From: Bacteriovorax stolpii
GTDB lineage: Bacteria > Bdellovibrionota > Bacteriovoracia > Bacteriovoracales > Bacteriovoracaceae
NCBI GenBank assembly: GCA_945883845.1
Contig: CAMCYI010000020.1
Location: 1 to 64,000, forward strand
Length of the DNA stretch: 64,000 bases
Direction: 5' to 3'
Under the pieces are notes generated by a model, which made no database searches, had not been told where the DNA came from, and saw only the letters and a program-made list of their open reading frames with translations. The translations under genes were made by a program, and so were the position numbers. Shown piece after piece: positions 18,698-27,018 of this stretch (positions within the stretch are counted from its first letter, which is position 1; every line of letters starts with the position of its first letter).

Positions 18698-20035
18698 ATG
18701 AATCATAAAGTCTTATTGGCAGATGATAGCTTGACCATTCAGAAGGTCATCAAAATCACGCTCGCCCAACAGCCTTATGACATTATTGAATGTTCCAGCG
18801 AGGATGAATTGTTTCGTAAACTTCCTGAAAACGATCCCAAAATTGTTTTTCTGGATTTCAATCTTTCAGAAAAATATACCGGCTACGAACTCACCACAAA
18901 AATCAAATCTATTTCTCCGAACACAAAAGTTCTTCTTCTCCTTGGAACATTCGACAGCGTCGATGAAAATTCCATGGAAAAGTGTGGAGCTTCGGACAAG
19001 ATTGTTAAGCCTTTTGATTCAAATAAATTTATCTCAGTCTGTCGCCAGCTCATTGACAGTTTCGTGACTGACGAAGATCTTGAATATCCTTCTGCTCCTG
19101 CTCGCGAGGAACGGTTACACGTTTCTAATCCGGAAGATCAGTGGAAGATGAACCATTCAGTGGAAGTAAAAGAAATTCCTGTGGAAGAGAAACTGCTCGA
19201 TAATTCTTTTCCAACGATTAATGCTCTCGATCAGGGTCTATCTGAATGGAGTATGAATGTTCCTGGAGTCATCGATCAGGCTTCGCCTTCAAATGATATG
19301 GGCATGGAACTTCCACCTGTCATTGCTGATAAAAAACCTTCTGCACTTCCGGCATCAACACCGAAAACGGCATCTCAGTCTCCTGTAAAACCAGATGGAA
19401 CGCGCGAGGATATACGATTCCCGGTTTCTGATGACCTCGATTATCCGGATATGGGTGGAGAATCTCTACGGTCTCAGGAATTACCGAAGTCTGCCCCTGA
19501 ATTATCCACCAGAAAACCAAGTTATGTGAGCCTGTCTGAACTTAATCCTATTGAAATAGACCCCGCGGATGCTACCGGTGAGTTTCAGATCACGAATGAT
19601 TACCTTCCTGAGGATTCAAACGTTAAGAATATTGAAGCTCAGATCAGAGATGAAGTTGAGACTGATCTCTGGCATGTTGATGAGTTTGAAGAACTGAAAC
19701 GAGAAGTATCGGCGAAGATGGAAGAAGTGAAAAATAACTTCCAGCCTACACGTAATGACTTTGATGACTCTTTGTTTGGAGAAGCTCAGGAACCAGATGC
19801 CATTAAATGGACTGATAATAGCCAGACTTTTGCCGTGACTCAACCAACCTTCTCTTCAAGTGACATGAAGGCCGAGATGGAAGCTATGGTGAAGAAGTAT
19901 GTTCAGGAATACATGGATCAGATGTTTCAGAAAAATGTTGAGAAAGTTTCCTGGGAAGTCATTCCTGACCTTGCTGAAAATCTCATACGCCAGGAACTCG
20001 GCAAGATCTCAAATAAAATTCTCAACGAGAAATAA
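18698..20035 (+). CDS. Response regulator receiver protein with long C-terminal extension
   Basis: 445 residues. Residues 1-120 are a receiver domain with the acidic pair D9/D10, the phosphorylatable D53 (FLDFN) and K104 before Pro. Residues 120-400 are low-complexity, acidic and proline/serine-rich. The last about 60 residues look helical. No DNA-binding or enzymatic output domain is visible, so it probably acts through protein contacts. It follows the FHA/PP2C block but has its own promoter. The final 14 bp overlap birA on the other strand. Confidence 0.85.
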   Translation: MNHKVLLADDSLTIQKVIKITLAQQPYDIIECSSEDELFRKLPENDPKIVFLDFNLSEKYTGYELTTKIKSISPNTKVLLLLGTFDSVDENSMEKCGASDKIVKPFDSNKFISVCRQLIDSFVTDEDLEYPSAPAREERLHVSNPEDQWKMNHSVEVKEIPVEEKLLDNSFPTINALDQGLSEWSMNVPGVIDQASPSNDMGMELPPVIADKKPSALPASTPKTASQSPVKPDGTREDIRFPVSDDLDYPDMGGESLRSQELPKSAPELSTRKPSYVSLSELNPIEIDPADATGEFQITNDYLPEDSNVKNIEAQIRDEVETDLWHVDEFEELKREVSAKMEEVKNNFQPTRNDFDDSLFGEAQEPDAIKWTDNSQTFAVTQPTFSSSDMKAEMEAMVKKYVQEYMDQMFQKNVEKVSWEVIPDLAENLIRQELGKISNKILNEK

Positions 20036-20693
20036 TTTTCAAACTTCCATTATAGAGATGTTCAATGCCGTTTTCTGTCTGCAGAAGTGCTTCACCATTT
20101 TCTCCAAGGCCCATGAATATTCCGGATTTCCTCTCACCAGATTCTTCTATCTGAACGTTCATATGAAGATGAAGACATCTCTCATTCCAGTCTGAAACGA
20201 GATCAGAATTTTTCAAGTAACGATTTTGAATTATGAAAAATGCGATCTCCTCAGACCATGATTCCTTGTCGATAGGAAATGCACTATCAAAAACTCCGCC
20301 GAATTGAACAGATTCTGAAAAAAGATTTAGCCCGATACCCGTCATCATCATATCTGCTGAATTCTGAACCAGAATTCCGGCACATTTTTTTCCATCAGAA
20401 CTAAAAAGATCATTTGGCCATTTCAATCCCAGCTTCTTTCCTTTTAATTCAAAAAATCTGGCGATGAGAACAGAGATTTCGAGTGCAGTAAAACTGGGGA
20501 CATGATGTGCTGCGAGTCCGATTGAGAAACACAGCGTTCCTTCCATCGTGCTCCACAAATGATCACCGCGGCCACGTCCTTTCAATTGGTTTTCACAGCT
20601 GACAAGAACCGTCGTCGTTCCTGCAGTCATACTCAATTGTTCTTTGAGCACATCTTGTGTAGAATCACACTCGATCAAATGTACATGCATCAT
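20022..20693 (-). CDS. birA: Biotin--[acetyl-CoA-carboxylase] ligase
   Basis: A 223-residue enzyme with the biotin ligase signatures STQD near the N-terminus, the GRGRGDHLW biotinyl-AMP loop, LKWPNDL and KCAGILVQ. It attaches biotin to the carboxyl carrier protein in the cytoplasm. It lacks the N-terminal winged helix of E. coli BirA, so it is probably a monofunctional (class I) ligase without repressor activity. It converges with the response regulator and diverges from rph across a 15-bp gap. Confidence 0.93.
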   Translation of the reverse strand: MMHVHLIECDSTQDVLKEQLSMTAGTTTVLVSCENQLKGRGRGDHLWSTMEGTLCFSIGLAAHHVPSFTALEISVLIARFFELKGKKLGLKWPNDLFSSDGKKCAGILVQNSADMMMTGIGLNLFSESVQFGGVFDSAFPIDKESWSEEIAFFIIQNRYLKNSDLVSDWNERCLHLHMNVQIEESGERKSGIFMGLGENGEALLQTENGIEHLYNGSLKIISR

Positions 20694-20708
20694 TAAAAAA
20701 GGCTCCCT

Positions 20709-21419
20709 ATGTCACTCATTAAAAGAGATCATCCACGCGCAATTAAATTTACTCCGAACATCAATCCGTATGCTCACGGCTCTGTGATCGTAGAGTTTGG
20801 AAATACAAAAGTTCATATCACGGCTTCTGTCCAGGAGTCAGTCCCTCCTTTTCTCAAAGGGAAAGGTCAGGGGTGGGTGACGGCAGAGTATGCCATGCTT
20901 CCGAGTGCTACTCATACCCGCGGAGATCGTGAGAGAAAAGGTGCTTCAGGTCGTACCCAGGAAATTCAGCGCCTCATCGGCCGCTCTTTGCGCTCGATCG
21001 TTGATATGCAAAAGCTCGGCGAGAGAAGTATCCTCATCGATTGTGACGTTATCGTTGCTGATGGCGGAACACGTACAGCTTCTATTTCCGGTGCCTATGT
21101 TGCTCTTGAAATGGCCGTTAAAAAACTCATGAAAGACGGACTTATTCTTCAAAATCCGATCAAAGATGGGCTCGCCGCCATTTCAATAGGAATTAACAAG
21201 AATGATGAAGTCATTGCAGACCTTAATTACGAAGAAGATTCTACCTGTGGCACTGACATGAATATTGTCATGACGAGATCTGGAAAATTCGTGGAAGTGC
21301 AGGGGACTGCTGAAGGTGAACCATTCTCTGTTGAACACCTCAACGCCCTCATCGGCTGCGCTCAAAAAGCACTTCAGGTTGTGATTGCTGAGCAAAGAAA
21401 AGTTTTGGATAACCTTTGA
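20709..21419 (+). CDS. rph: Ribonuclease PH
   Basis: 236 residues with the RNase PH signatures [61 protein letters not shown] and [15 protein letters not shown]. The enzyme trims tRNA 3' ends phosphorolytically. Length matches the family (about 240). Its stop overlaps the rdgB start (TTGA), a common rph-rdgB pairing. Confidence 0.97.
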   Translation: MSLIKRDHPRAIKFTPNINPYAHGSVIVEFGNTKVHITASVQESVPPFLKGKGQGWVTAEYAMLPSATHTRGDRERKGASGRTQEIQRLIGRSLRSIVDMQKLGERSILIDCDVIVADGGTRTASISGAYVALEMAVKKLMKDGLILQNPIKDGLAAISIGINKNDEVIADLNYEEDSTCGTDMNIVMTRSGKFVEVQGTAEGEPFSVEHLNALIGCAQKALQVVIAEQRKVLDNL

Positions 21420-21994
21420 AAAGTTTTCTTCTCGCTTCAGGAAATGCTCATAAGGCCGAAGAGTTCAAAGAGCTCTTTCATGGAACACTTGCCGTGACAC
21501 CAGCTCCGCGTACGCTTGAAGTTGATGAAACGGGAAAGACTTTCACGGAAAACGCGTTTCTCAAAGCACAGGCCTATTTTGAAACGTATAAAGTACCTTC
21601 TCTCGCAGATGATTCAGGCCTGGTTGTCGAGGCCATGCCGGACATCCTTGGGGTTCAGAGTGCTCGTTTTGCGCCTGAACTGAAAGAGTATAAAGACAAG
21701 AATGAAAAACTTCTGGGCCTCTTATCAACCGAAGCAAATCGCAAGGCCTACTTCGTCTGCGTTCTCTGTTTCTACGTATCCTCAGAAGAATATTACTTCT
21801 TTGAAGGACGGGTACACGGTTCCATAGGAACTCAAAGAAAGGGCACAGATGGATTCGGTTACGATCCGATCTTTGTCCCTGACCGGTCTGAAAACGATGG
21901 TAAATCCCTTGCCGAGCTCCCTGAATGGAAGAATTCTCACTCACACAGGGCCAAAGCCGTACAAGCTGCCCTCGGTTTTTTTACGAGAAGCTAG
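21416..21994 (+). CDS. rdgB: XTP/dITP diphosphatase (RdgB/HAM1)
   Basis: 192 residues starting with TTG at 21416 inside the rph stop. Motifs include the N-terminal [46 protein letters not shown] and [13 protein letters not shown], with SHRAKA near the end. The enzyme hydrolyses non-canonical purine nucleoside triphosphates to monophosphates and so keeps inosine and xanthosine out of DNA. A tRNA gene follows after 76 bp. Confidence 0.96.
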   Translation: MKSFLLASGNAHKAEEFKELFHGTLAVTPAPRTLEVDETGKTFTENAFLKAQAYFETYKVPSLADDSGLVVEAMPDILGVQSARFAPELKEYKDKNEKLLGLLSTEANRKAYFVCVLCFYVSSEEYYFFEGRVHGSIGTQRKGTDGFGYDPIFVPDRSENDGKSLAELPEWKNSHSHRAKAVQAALGFFTRS

Positions 21995-22070
21995 TTTTGC
22001 AGAGCGTTTTCCTAAGAATTCATGGACAAAATAAAGATAAGGCCTTAAAAATAACGTCTCACTTAAGTGT

Positions 22071-22147
22071 CGGGGTGTAGCGCAGCCTGGTAGCGTATCT
22101 GCTTTGGGAGCAGGTGGTCGTTGGTTCGAATCCAATCACCCCGACCA
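22071..22147 (+). tRNA. tRNA-Pro (anticodon TGG)
   Basis: 77 nt with encoded CCA. The acceptor stem CGGGGTG / CACCCCG is perfect. The anticodon stem TCTGC/GCAGG holds the loop TTTGGGA with anticodon TGG at 22105-22107. The T arm contains GGTTCGAATCC. There is no integrase or duplicated 3' end nearby. Confidence 0.97.
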
Positions 22148-22393
22148 CTTTTTTAAAAATCGTTTTTTACAAATTTTTTTTCTCTTCAAAAAATCACCAA
22201 TAGCAAATACTTAAAAACACACGAGGGCCAAGCAGTCTTCAGTGGCTATCATTTCTTGAAATTTATGAGTCTTTTCCAATTTGCTACCGGCCAATTTTAG
22301 ATCCGGCCGAGGTGACGGTGGTTGCTTGGTAATTGAACCATTCATTCCTCCTATGCATTGTCTTGAACTCAACAACAAAAAGTGAGGTTTAAA

Positions 22394-22576
22394 ATGGGAA
22401 AATTGATTTCAGCAATTTCTGGTTTTATTCATGCGGTGATTGAGGTGAGCTTACTTGGTTCTGGAATGTGTCTAGTAGCGAGCCAAATCCGTCTAACTGC
22501 TCTCAAGAAAGCATCGAAAGGATCGAGTAAGCTATCAGGTTTCACGCAGAGGATGACCAAGACAAAAGGCTTCTAG
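22394..22576 (+). CDS. 60-residue membrane peptide, unknown function
   Basis: A short gene with GTGAGG about six bases before the ATG and a strong intrinsic terminator ten bases after the stop, which argues that it is expressed as its own unit. The peptide starts with an amphipathic stretch, has one hydrophobic segment (about residues 10-30) and ends in a very basic tail (KKASKGSSK...RMTKTK). Such a shape fits a small inner-membrane protein or a membrane-active peptide, but I recognise no family. Confidence 0.55.
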   Translation: MGKLISAISGFIHAVIEVSLLGSGMCLVASQIRLTALKKASKGSSKLSGFTQRMTKTKGF

Positions 22577-22585
22577 TAAAAACAA

Positions 22586-22616
22586 AGGCCCGCTTTTTCG
22601 AGCGGGCCTATTTTCT
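22586..22616 (+). terminator. Intrinsic terminator after the 60-residue peptide gene
   Basis: A 9-bp perfect stem AGGCCCGCT / AGCGGGCCT (22586-22594 and 22601-22609) with a short loop is followed by ATTTTCTCTT. Confidence 0.85.
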
Positions 22617-23130
22617 CTTGAATTTTTCGTCATAGTGATCAGCGATTGAATCGTTCTCTAGTATTTAAAACAAAACCGGCTGAATCTTTTTGGCTTAGGC
22701 GGCACGAAATTCTTTGTATTTATTTCTGATAGACAGCTAGTTATTCGCATTCATGCATAAATGACTTTTGGGTAGTCACGCTTATCATAGTATTATCTTC
22801 TGTTTTTGCACAGTAATCTACGCTGCCTCCTAATAGTTCATTTTGAGACGCACAGACATGGACATCAATAACTCTAACTACCTCTCTCAGCATGTCAGTT
22901 CAATCATCTCCATGAGAAAAGAGATGACTGCTTTGAAAAATCAATTTGCGAAACTTAGTTAAATTAAATCCTCTCTTCAAGAAGAAAGGATGAATCTTAT
23001 TTAAGAAATAAAAAAGTTAATGAGAGAGCGTCTAATTCTTTATCTTAGTTCGACACGTCCTGGTTAAGTTCGTAGAGAACTTTGTCGTGCATCGTCCACC
23101 CTTCTGCATCGGCCTTGTCACCATCTGCTA
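22617..23130. other. AT-rich stretch without a confident gene
   Basis: No convincing gene over about 500 bp. One 34-codon frame (22858-22962, +) starts MDINNS and is helical with no clear ribosome site. On the minus strand a frame ending at 23049 encodes a coding-like run including AEGWTMHDKVLYELNQ, possibly the tail of a decayed gene. Neither is strong enough to call. Confidence 0.3.
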
Positions 23131-23373
23131 TTGACGGAAATGAGCTCGTGTTCACTGGCTTTAGGTTGTTTTTTTCATGAGTTAAAAAAATGGTCTTGGG
23201 AGTCAACCAAAAACTATATTTTCCACTATGACGCTTATACTGACATCGATGATTATGAAGACGAGGAAGAGCTGGAGGCTGAGCAAGAAGCCATCGAGAA
23301 AGAGCATGAGGATCATTTACTCTTAAAGTCTGAGGAATCTATGAAGGCCAGCTTTAAAAGCCGGCCTTCATGA
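23131..23373 (+). CDS. Small acidic ORF, doubtful
   Basis: An 80-codon frame starting TTG (ATG at 23140). The middle is very rich in Glu/Asp (YEDEEELEAEQEAIEKEHEDH), which is the only coding-like feature. There is no good ribosome site, and the minus strand shows a coding-like run in the same place. The 3' end lies inside a 31-bp palindrome. Confidence 0.25.
   Translation: MTEMSSCSLALGCFFHELKKWSWESTKNYIFHYDAYTDIDDYEDEEELEAEQEAIEKEHEDHLLLKSEESMKASFKSRPS
23341..23371. repeat. 31-bp near-perfect palindrome, probable terminator hairpin
   Basis: ATGAAGGCC-a-GCTTT-a-AAAGC-c-GGCCTTCAT: 15-base arms with one mismatch around A23356. A weak T-rich run follows on the + strand. It lies between the doubtful acidic ORF and a convergent secreted-protein gene, a typical place for a terminator. 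Confidence 0.55.
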
Positions 23374-23415
23374 ATTGATTTCTTTTAGTCTGATGATCTA
23401 GCTCTGAGCTTATGA

Positions 23416-23979
23416 CTAGTTCTCAGGTTTCGTAGAATCTGTCACGCATTGTGCAGAATATGAATCAGTCAGTCCGAGTACTGGATAATGGTTTTGAAAA
23501 CTTATTCTTACGTTGTATCCGGAATCTTGTTTTTTGAAATCAATTTTATGGGTGTTAAAATTTGAGAATACATCCCATGATCTATGAAATGTGTTCTTAA
23601 CGTAGGTCTCAATTTCTTTAAATTTTAGTTTGGTTGATTCGAGCTCCCCTGTAGTTGAGACCGAAAGATCAGAAGTTTTTTGAATTTCTTTTTTACCCTT
23701 AAAAGAGCTTAAATACATTGGAAACGTAGCCGGCTTATAATGAATGTTAGTCGTATAAGCATCAACCTTAATCATATAATCTACTTCACTACGATAATCT
23801 CTAACAACTCGAATTGAAACTTTGCAATCTTTTCCTGCATCTGTTTTTCCAGGTAGCGACACATGAAACTCATTCTGACCATTACCAAATTGATTTTGGA
23901 ATGCCTGAATGACTTCACTTGACGTATTGGCATATGACGACGCTGCTAGAAAAGTAGTAAGCATAATTAAAATTTTCAT
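23416..23979 (-). CDS. Secreted protein, function unknown
   Basis: 187 residues with a clear signal peptide (MKILIML..., cleavage after SSYA near residue 17). The mature protein is beta-rich, with a Cys pair (one in KDCKVSIRV and one near the end in SAQCVTD) that could form a disulfide. Ribosome site AAGGATTTTA is weak but correctly placed. I recognise no domain. Neighbouring DNA on both sides is degraded. Confidence 0.7.
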   Translation of the reverse strand: MKILIMLTTFLAASSYANTSSEVIQAFQNQFGNGQNEFHVSLPGKTDAGKDCKVSIRVVRDYRSEVDYMIKVDAYTTNIHYKPATFPMYLSSFKGKKEIQKTSDLSVSTTGELESTKLKFKEIETYVKNTFHRSWDVFSNFNTHKIDFKKQDSGYNVRISFQNHYPVLGLTDSYSAQCVTDSTKPEN

Positions 23980-24119
23980 TAAAATCCTTTTTCACGATTG
24001 TGTGTTTAATCGATGGTACTGCATTGGAAATAATTTCATATGGCACATGAATTTTTTTCAGGGGCAAAAAAACGGTACATTTGATAACGAATGATTTTCA
24101 TGGACCTCAAAGGCCCTAA

Positions 24120-24576
24120 TTCAGGCTATCCTTAGGTTGGGTTCTGTCTGGGTGGCGTGATGAGAAGGCCTTGGTTCGTTGGCGAAAAAGTCAGAACCAT
24201 CATGCGACTTAGGAGAAGGGACGAAAGCAGATTATCTCGAATTACCGCCTGCGCGTGGGACAAATCACTCAATACACGAAAATTCCCGACGGACAAATTC
24301 TTCAGGAACAGCGCCTTGATGAAACTCAGGTGGGCAAAGGGACGTCGGTCACACTAATGGATGCGCAGAGGTCTGTGGAGTGGGTGAAGCAAACTGCTCC
24401 TCGTGATGTCTTGGAAAGATGCAGCTACGGCCAAAGAGTTCGAGAAATCGAGGTCGGTTAACGATGAGATCCGGTTCCGCTAGGTTCGCGTGATTCGTGA
24501 CTATGGAATGTTTGATCGCCGCGAATCGCCGCAGTATTATCCGGATGCAGAGGGTGAAGAGACGATTCACTTTTGA
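24120..24576 (+). pseudogene. Broken antibiotic biosynthesis monooxygenase (ABM) family gene
   Basis: Three frames together spell one ABM-type protein. From about 24138 the frame reads GWRDEKALVRWRKSQNHHAT, then an in-frame TAG where Gln is usual, then EKGRKQIISNYRLRVGQI and a linker with VTLMDAQRSVEWVKQTAPRDV. After about 24411 the frame shifts and reads SWKDAATAKEFEKSR, hits another TAG and ends RDYGMFDRRESPQYYPDA, a typical ABM C-terminus. Compared with the usual two-part protein, the N-terminal start and roughly 25 central residues are missing. ABM proteins are small heme-degrading or quinone-type monooxygenases. Clearly non-functional. Confidence 0.7.
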
Positions 24577-24602
24577 TGGGCGTTTTTAAAACAATCGAAA
24601 AG

Positions 24603-25772
24603 CTATTTGGTGCAAGTTAGAAATCCTAAATAGGAATTTTCCTTCGTTTCTAGGATTGTACTTTTAGTCACCGACGCTGATTTGCTTACGCATTTATAAG
24701 TAATAGAAATGCTGTCGGGTGCGCCTTCAGGAAAATAGGTGGTCCAGATTTCTATTCTGTGAATGGAAGAGTGGAAGTCGCCGAACATACGGGCCCGAAC
24801 TATGTCCGTAACATCTTGTCCTGTACTCGCTGTCCCACTTACCAACACGACGATAGCTGGATCAGGCTTAGGCTGAGCAGGTTGTAAAATTGCATGTCGC
24901 TGCCCATCTGGCGTGCAACCAAACTCAACTGTGGCATCTGACACTGGAGCGGGAATCGTCATAGAATATTTTCCAATGACTTCAAGTCCCTTTTGACAAC
25001 TCCAGTTCACCTGGAAGGATTTGTCCCCTTGGACGTCATCTTCTAAGTTATCCTCTGAAATATGATATTCACAGATGTTCTCGTCATTACAGTTGCCGGA
25101 TATTTCCTCAGTCAAGTTACCTTTATGTTTACTACTAAGATTCATGCCGTATGAGGAGTCTTTGATTTTGATGCTGGCCTCTACGTCAGGTTTGATGACT
25201 TTAATAGAACGACATTCCCCTCTGCTGGCTTCTCGAAACTCAAGGACAGGGACTTTGTTTTTGGCCAGTACTTTATTCGTAAGGAGAAGAATGACTCCTG
25301 GCTGGAAGAGGACCTCTTCTTCTTTATGGTCAGAACTTAGTTCCGTTATATCGCGACCAGTTTGTGAATTAATTTTGAGAAGAACTCCGTCATCAGCAAA
25401 ACTTTCAGCAATTGCCTGGTTTTTACTTGTGGAGAGAAACGCAGAATCCTGAATACATCCACCGATAGGAAGGGCCTGCATCTCCTGCGTGTATTTCGAG
25501 CCACGAAAAACATCACCGGAATATGGCGGCAAGTACGAAATTGCACTTTGAAGTTTGTTCGCAATGGCATTGCAGTCACGGCTCTTAAAAAACTTCCTTA
25601 AAGTTGAGTTCACTGGAGCATAGAGATTGAGGGTGTACTCATATATAAGCTCTTTACGACACTCTTTACCGGAGCACCCTTTAAAGTCCTCAAGTTGTTC
25701 CGTGCAGAGAGAGGGGTTATTCACATCAGCAAAGGCTGCAAGTGAGAAGAATACGAGGATTAATGCTTTCAT
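24603..25772 (-). CDS. Secreted ADP-ribosyltransferase (R-S-E class) with C-terminal domain
   Basis: 389 residues with a signal peptide (residues 1-15, cleavage near AAFA). Residues about 40-170 show the R-S-E mono-ADP-ribosyltransferase pattern in order: LPPYSGDVFRG with R90, AFLSTS with S114-T115-S116, and KEEEVLFQPG with E151/E153, the biglutamate ExE of Arg-specific transferases. The remaining about 215 residues hold several cysteines and no family I recognise; they may be a binding or delivery domain. Such enzymes transfer ADP-ribose from NAD to a target protein, and in a predator the target would be in prey or a competitor (inference). A 17-bp palindrome lies 60 bp upstream. No immunity gene is obvious, as expected for an exported enzyme acting outside. 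Confidence 0.72.
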   Translation of the reverse strand: MKALILVFFSLAAFADVNNPSLCTEQLEDFKGCSGKECRKELIYEYTLNLYAPVNSTLRKFFKSRDCNAIANKLQSAISYLPPYSGDVFRGSKYTQEMQALPIGGCIQDSAFLSTSKNQAIAESFADDGVLLKINSQTGRDITELSSDHKEEEVLFQPGVILLLTNKVLAKNKVPVLEFREASRGECRSIKVIKPDVEASIKIKDSSYGMNLSSKHKGNLTEEISGNCNDENICEYHISEDNLEDDVQGDKSFQVNWSCQKGLEVIGKYSMTIPAPVSDATVEFGCTPDGQRHAILQPAQPKPDPAIVVLVSGTASTGQDVTDIVRARMFGDFHSSIHRIEIWTTYFPEGAPDSISITYKCVSKSASVTKSTILETKENSYLGFLTCTK

Positions 25773-25831
25773 TTCCTCATTATCTCATATGGGATACTAC
25801 CCAAAAGAGACAGAAGAAAGATTACATTGAA

Positions 25832-25848
25832 TGTTTAAAATTTAGACA
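25832..25848. promoter_or_regulatory. Palindromic motif, copy A
   Basis: TGTTTAAA-a-TTTAGACA, a dyad with 8-base arms and one mismatch, 60 bp upstream of the ADP-ribosyltransferase start. It is one of four related sites in the window. Confidence 0.55.
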
Positions 25849-25852
25849 GTTT

Positions 25853-25981
25853 TTGAGCCACTCAATTCTGCTCTTAATCCTTGTTATTTCACTCGCCGGA
25901 GCGAGTGTTCATAGCGTGTGTCAGCTTGAGTGTCGTCCAAACCTTGAGCTCTGTGAAAAATCTCCAACCACTTTTTTTTGA
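25853..25981 (+). CDS. Possible 42-residue secreted cysteine-containing peptide
   Basis: A TTG-started frame with a hydrophobic leader (ILLLILVISLAGASVHS) followed by a mature part with three cysteines (VCQLECRPNLELC). It lies directly behind palindrome copy A, divergent from the ADP-ribosyltransferase. There is no convincing ribosome site, so this is tentative. Confidence 0.3.
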   Translation: MSHSILLLILVISLAGASVHSVCQLECRPNLELCEKSPTTFF

Positions 25982-26003
25982 TCACATTTCATACTCAAAA
26001 ACA

Positions 26004-26927
26004 TTATTTCAAGCTCAAGATTTTCCTCGCGAAATCCACCGGAAGGTTGTGCTGAGCCGACCTTAGATTGAATTGAAGCCATTTTTCATATCCATCATCA
26101 GTCAAACCAACGATTTCCTGGGCTGCCCGCCCGAAATCTATGACTGTGAGTTCATCGTCTGCGTGTATCTTGATGGCCTTAAGATTCTCGATTTCCTCAG
26201 CTCTGTTCGCCTCGAAGATCACTGGTATGGTGATTCCTCTGTGAAGAGAACCGGAACTTTCTCCCAGTCTTTTTTTACCATTCAGATGAAATAACTGCGT
26301 ATTGAAGTGTGGGATGAAAATCTCTTCCGAATGTTCAATGGCTGGGCCGTCATTCATGGGCAACTTCATCAGCTCTGATTGCAGAATTTTATTATCAAGA
26401 AGTTTTCCATTCAGAAAGCCACCAGCGTAAAAGCTGAATCGCTCATCAAGATCAATTTTTTTTATCGCAGAACAGAGCTTGAAAAAATGTTCGAGATTTC
26501 TCATCTCACCCCAGTTTGTCCATGCACCGACTATGATTTTTTCATCATACGATAGAGAAGGCCTGGCCAGGTTGAAAAACGGATGAGGAATAATCCGCGT
26601 TTCATCTTTTCTGTGATTCCAGAATTCTGATTGAACAAGATCTCCAAAAAGAACGATGGGAACTTTTCTGTCATTGAAAAAAGTCTTCATGTGTTCATGG
26701 AGGAGAAATTCATCAGGACGATGGAATAAAAAGATGGCTTTAGTAATATGCTCAGTGGCTTTCAGTATCTCAAGATCTTCAAGCAGACTTTCTGGGGAAG
26801 AATGAACCTGAATAAAATGAACATCTGGATTTCGCGTGACTACATCTGAACCAGCTTCCAGGAACCCGTTTGTGATGGAATCTGTAAAACTGCGGAGAGT
26901 GGAAGCGCCATGGATCTGAACTTTCAT
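26004..26927 (-). CDS. Glycosyltransferase-like protein (GT-B shape), tentative
   Basis: 307 residues from ATG 26927 (a GTG at 26954 is possible). No signal peptide. The pattern of an N-terminal Rossmann-like half (KVQIHGAST...), a central IIVGAWTNWGEMRN block and a C-terminal half ending in an EANRAEEIE/ADDELTVIDF-like region resembles GT-B glycosyltransferases of surface polysaccharide synthesis, but the classical E-x7-E motif is not clear. It is divergent from the sigma-28-type lipoprotein gene and has no partner genes. Treat the function as a guess. Confidence 0.5.
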   Translation of the reverse strand: MKVQIHGASTLRSFTDSITNGFLEAGSDVVTRNPDVHFIQVHSSPESLLEDLEILKATEHITKAIFLFHRPDEFLLHEHMKTFFNDRKVPIVLFGDLVQSEFWNHRKDETRIIPHPFFNLARPSLSYDEKIIVGAWTNWGEMRNLEHFFKLCSAIKKIDLDERFSFYAGGFLNGKLLDNKILQSELMKLPMNDGPAIEHSEEIFIPHFNTQLFHLNGKKRLGESSGSLHRGITIPVIFEANRAEEIENLKAIKIHADDELTVIDFGRAAQEIVGLTDDGYEKWLQFNLRSAQHNLPVDFARKILSLK

Positions 26928-26962
26928 TTTGAGAGGGTAACCCGGTTGAAGCACGACGAGAA

Positions 26963-26979
26963 TGTTTAAAATTTATACC
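26963..26979. promoter_or_regulatory. Palindromic motif, copy B (degenerate)
   Basis: TGTTTAAA-a-TTTATACC. It matches the other copies at the left arm and the core and is imperfect at the right end. It lies 40 bp before the lipoprotein ATG at 27019, immediately upstream of the sigma-28-like promoter. Confidence 0.4.
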
Positions 26980-26984
26980 TTATC

Positions 26985-27011
26985 TAAAGTATGACGAGTT
27001 TCATCCGATAA
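26985..27011 (+). promoter_or_regulatory. Sigma-28 (FliA)-type promoter
   Basis: TAAAGTAT-N11-TCCGATAA matches the FliA consensus TAAAGTTT-N11-GCCGATAA at 14 of 16 positions with exact spacing. The -10 box ends seven bases before the ATG at 27019, so the transcript would be leaderless or nearly so. Confidence 0.65.
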
Positions 27012-27018
27012 GAGCAGT

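Noticed and set aside
22071..22147. tRNA-Pro as an integration site
   Set aside because: No integrase and no duplicated tRNA 3' end in the following 5 kb, so no evidence for an island attached here.
22858..22962. 34-codon + strand ORF with a helical sequence, perhaps a YjfB-like motility peptide
   Set aside because: No ribosome site and only a vague resemblance; too short to call.
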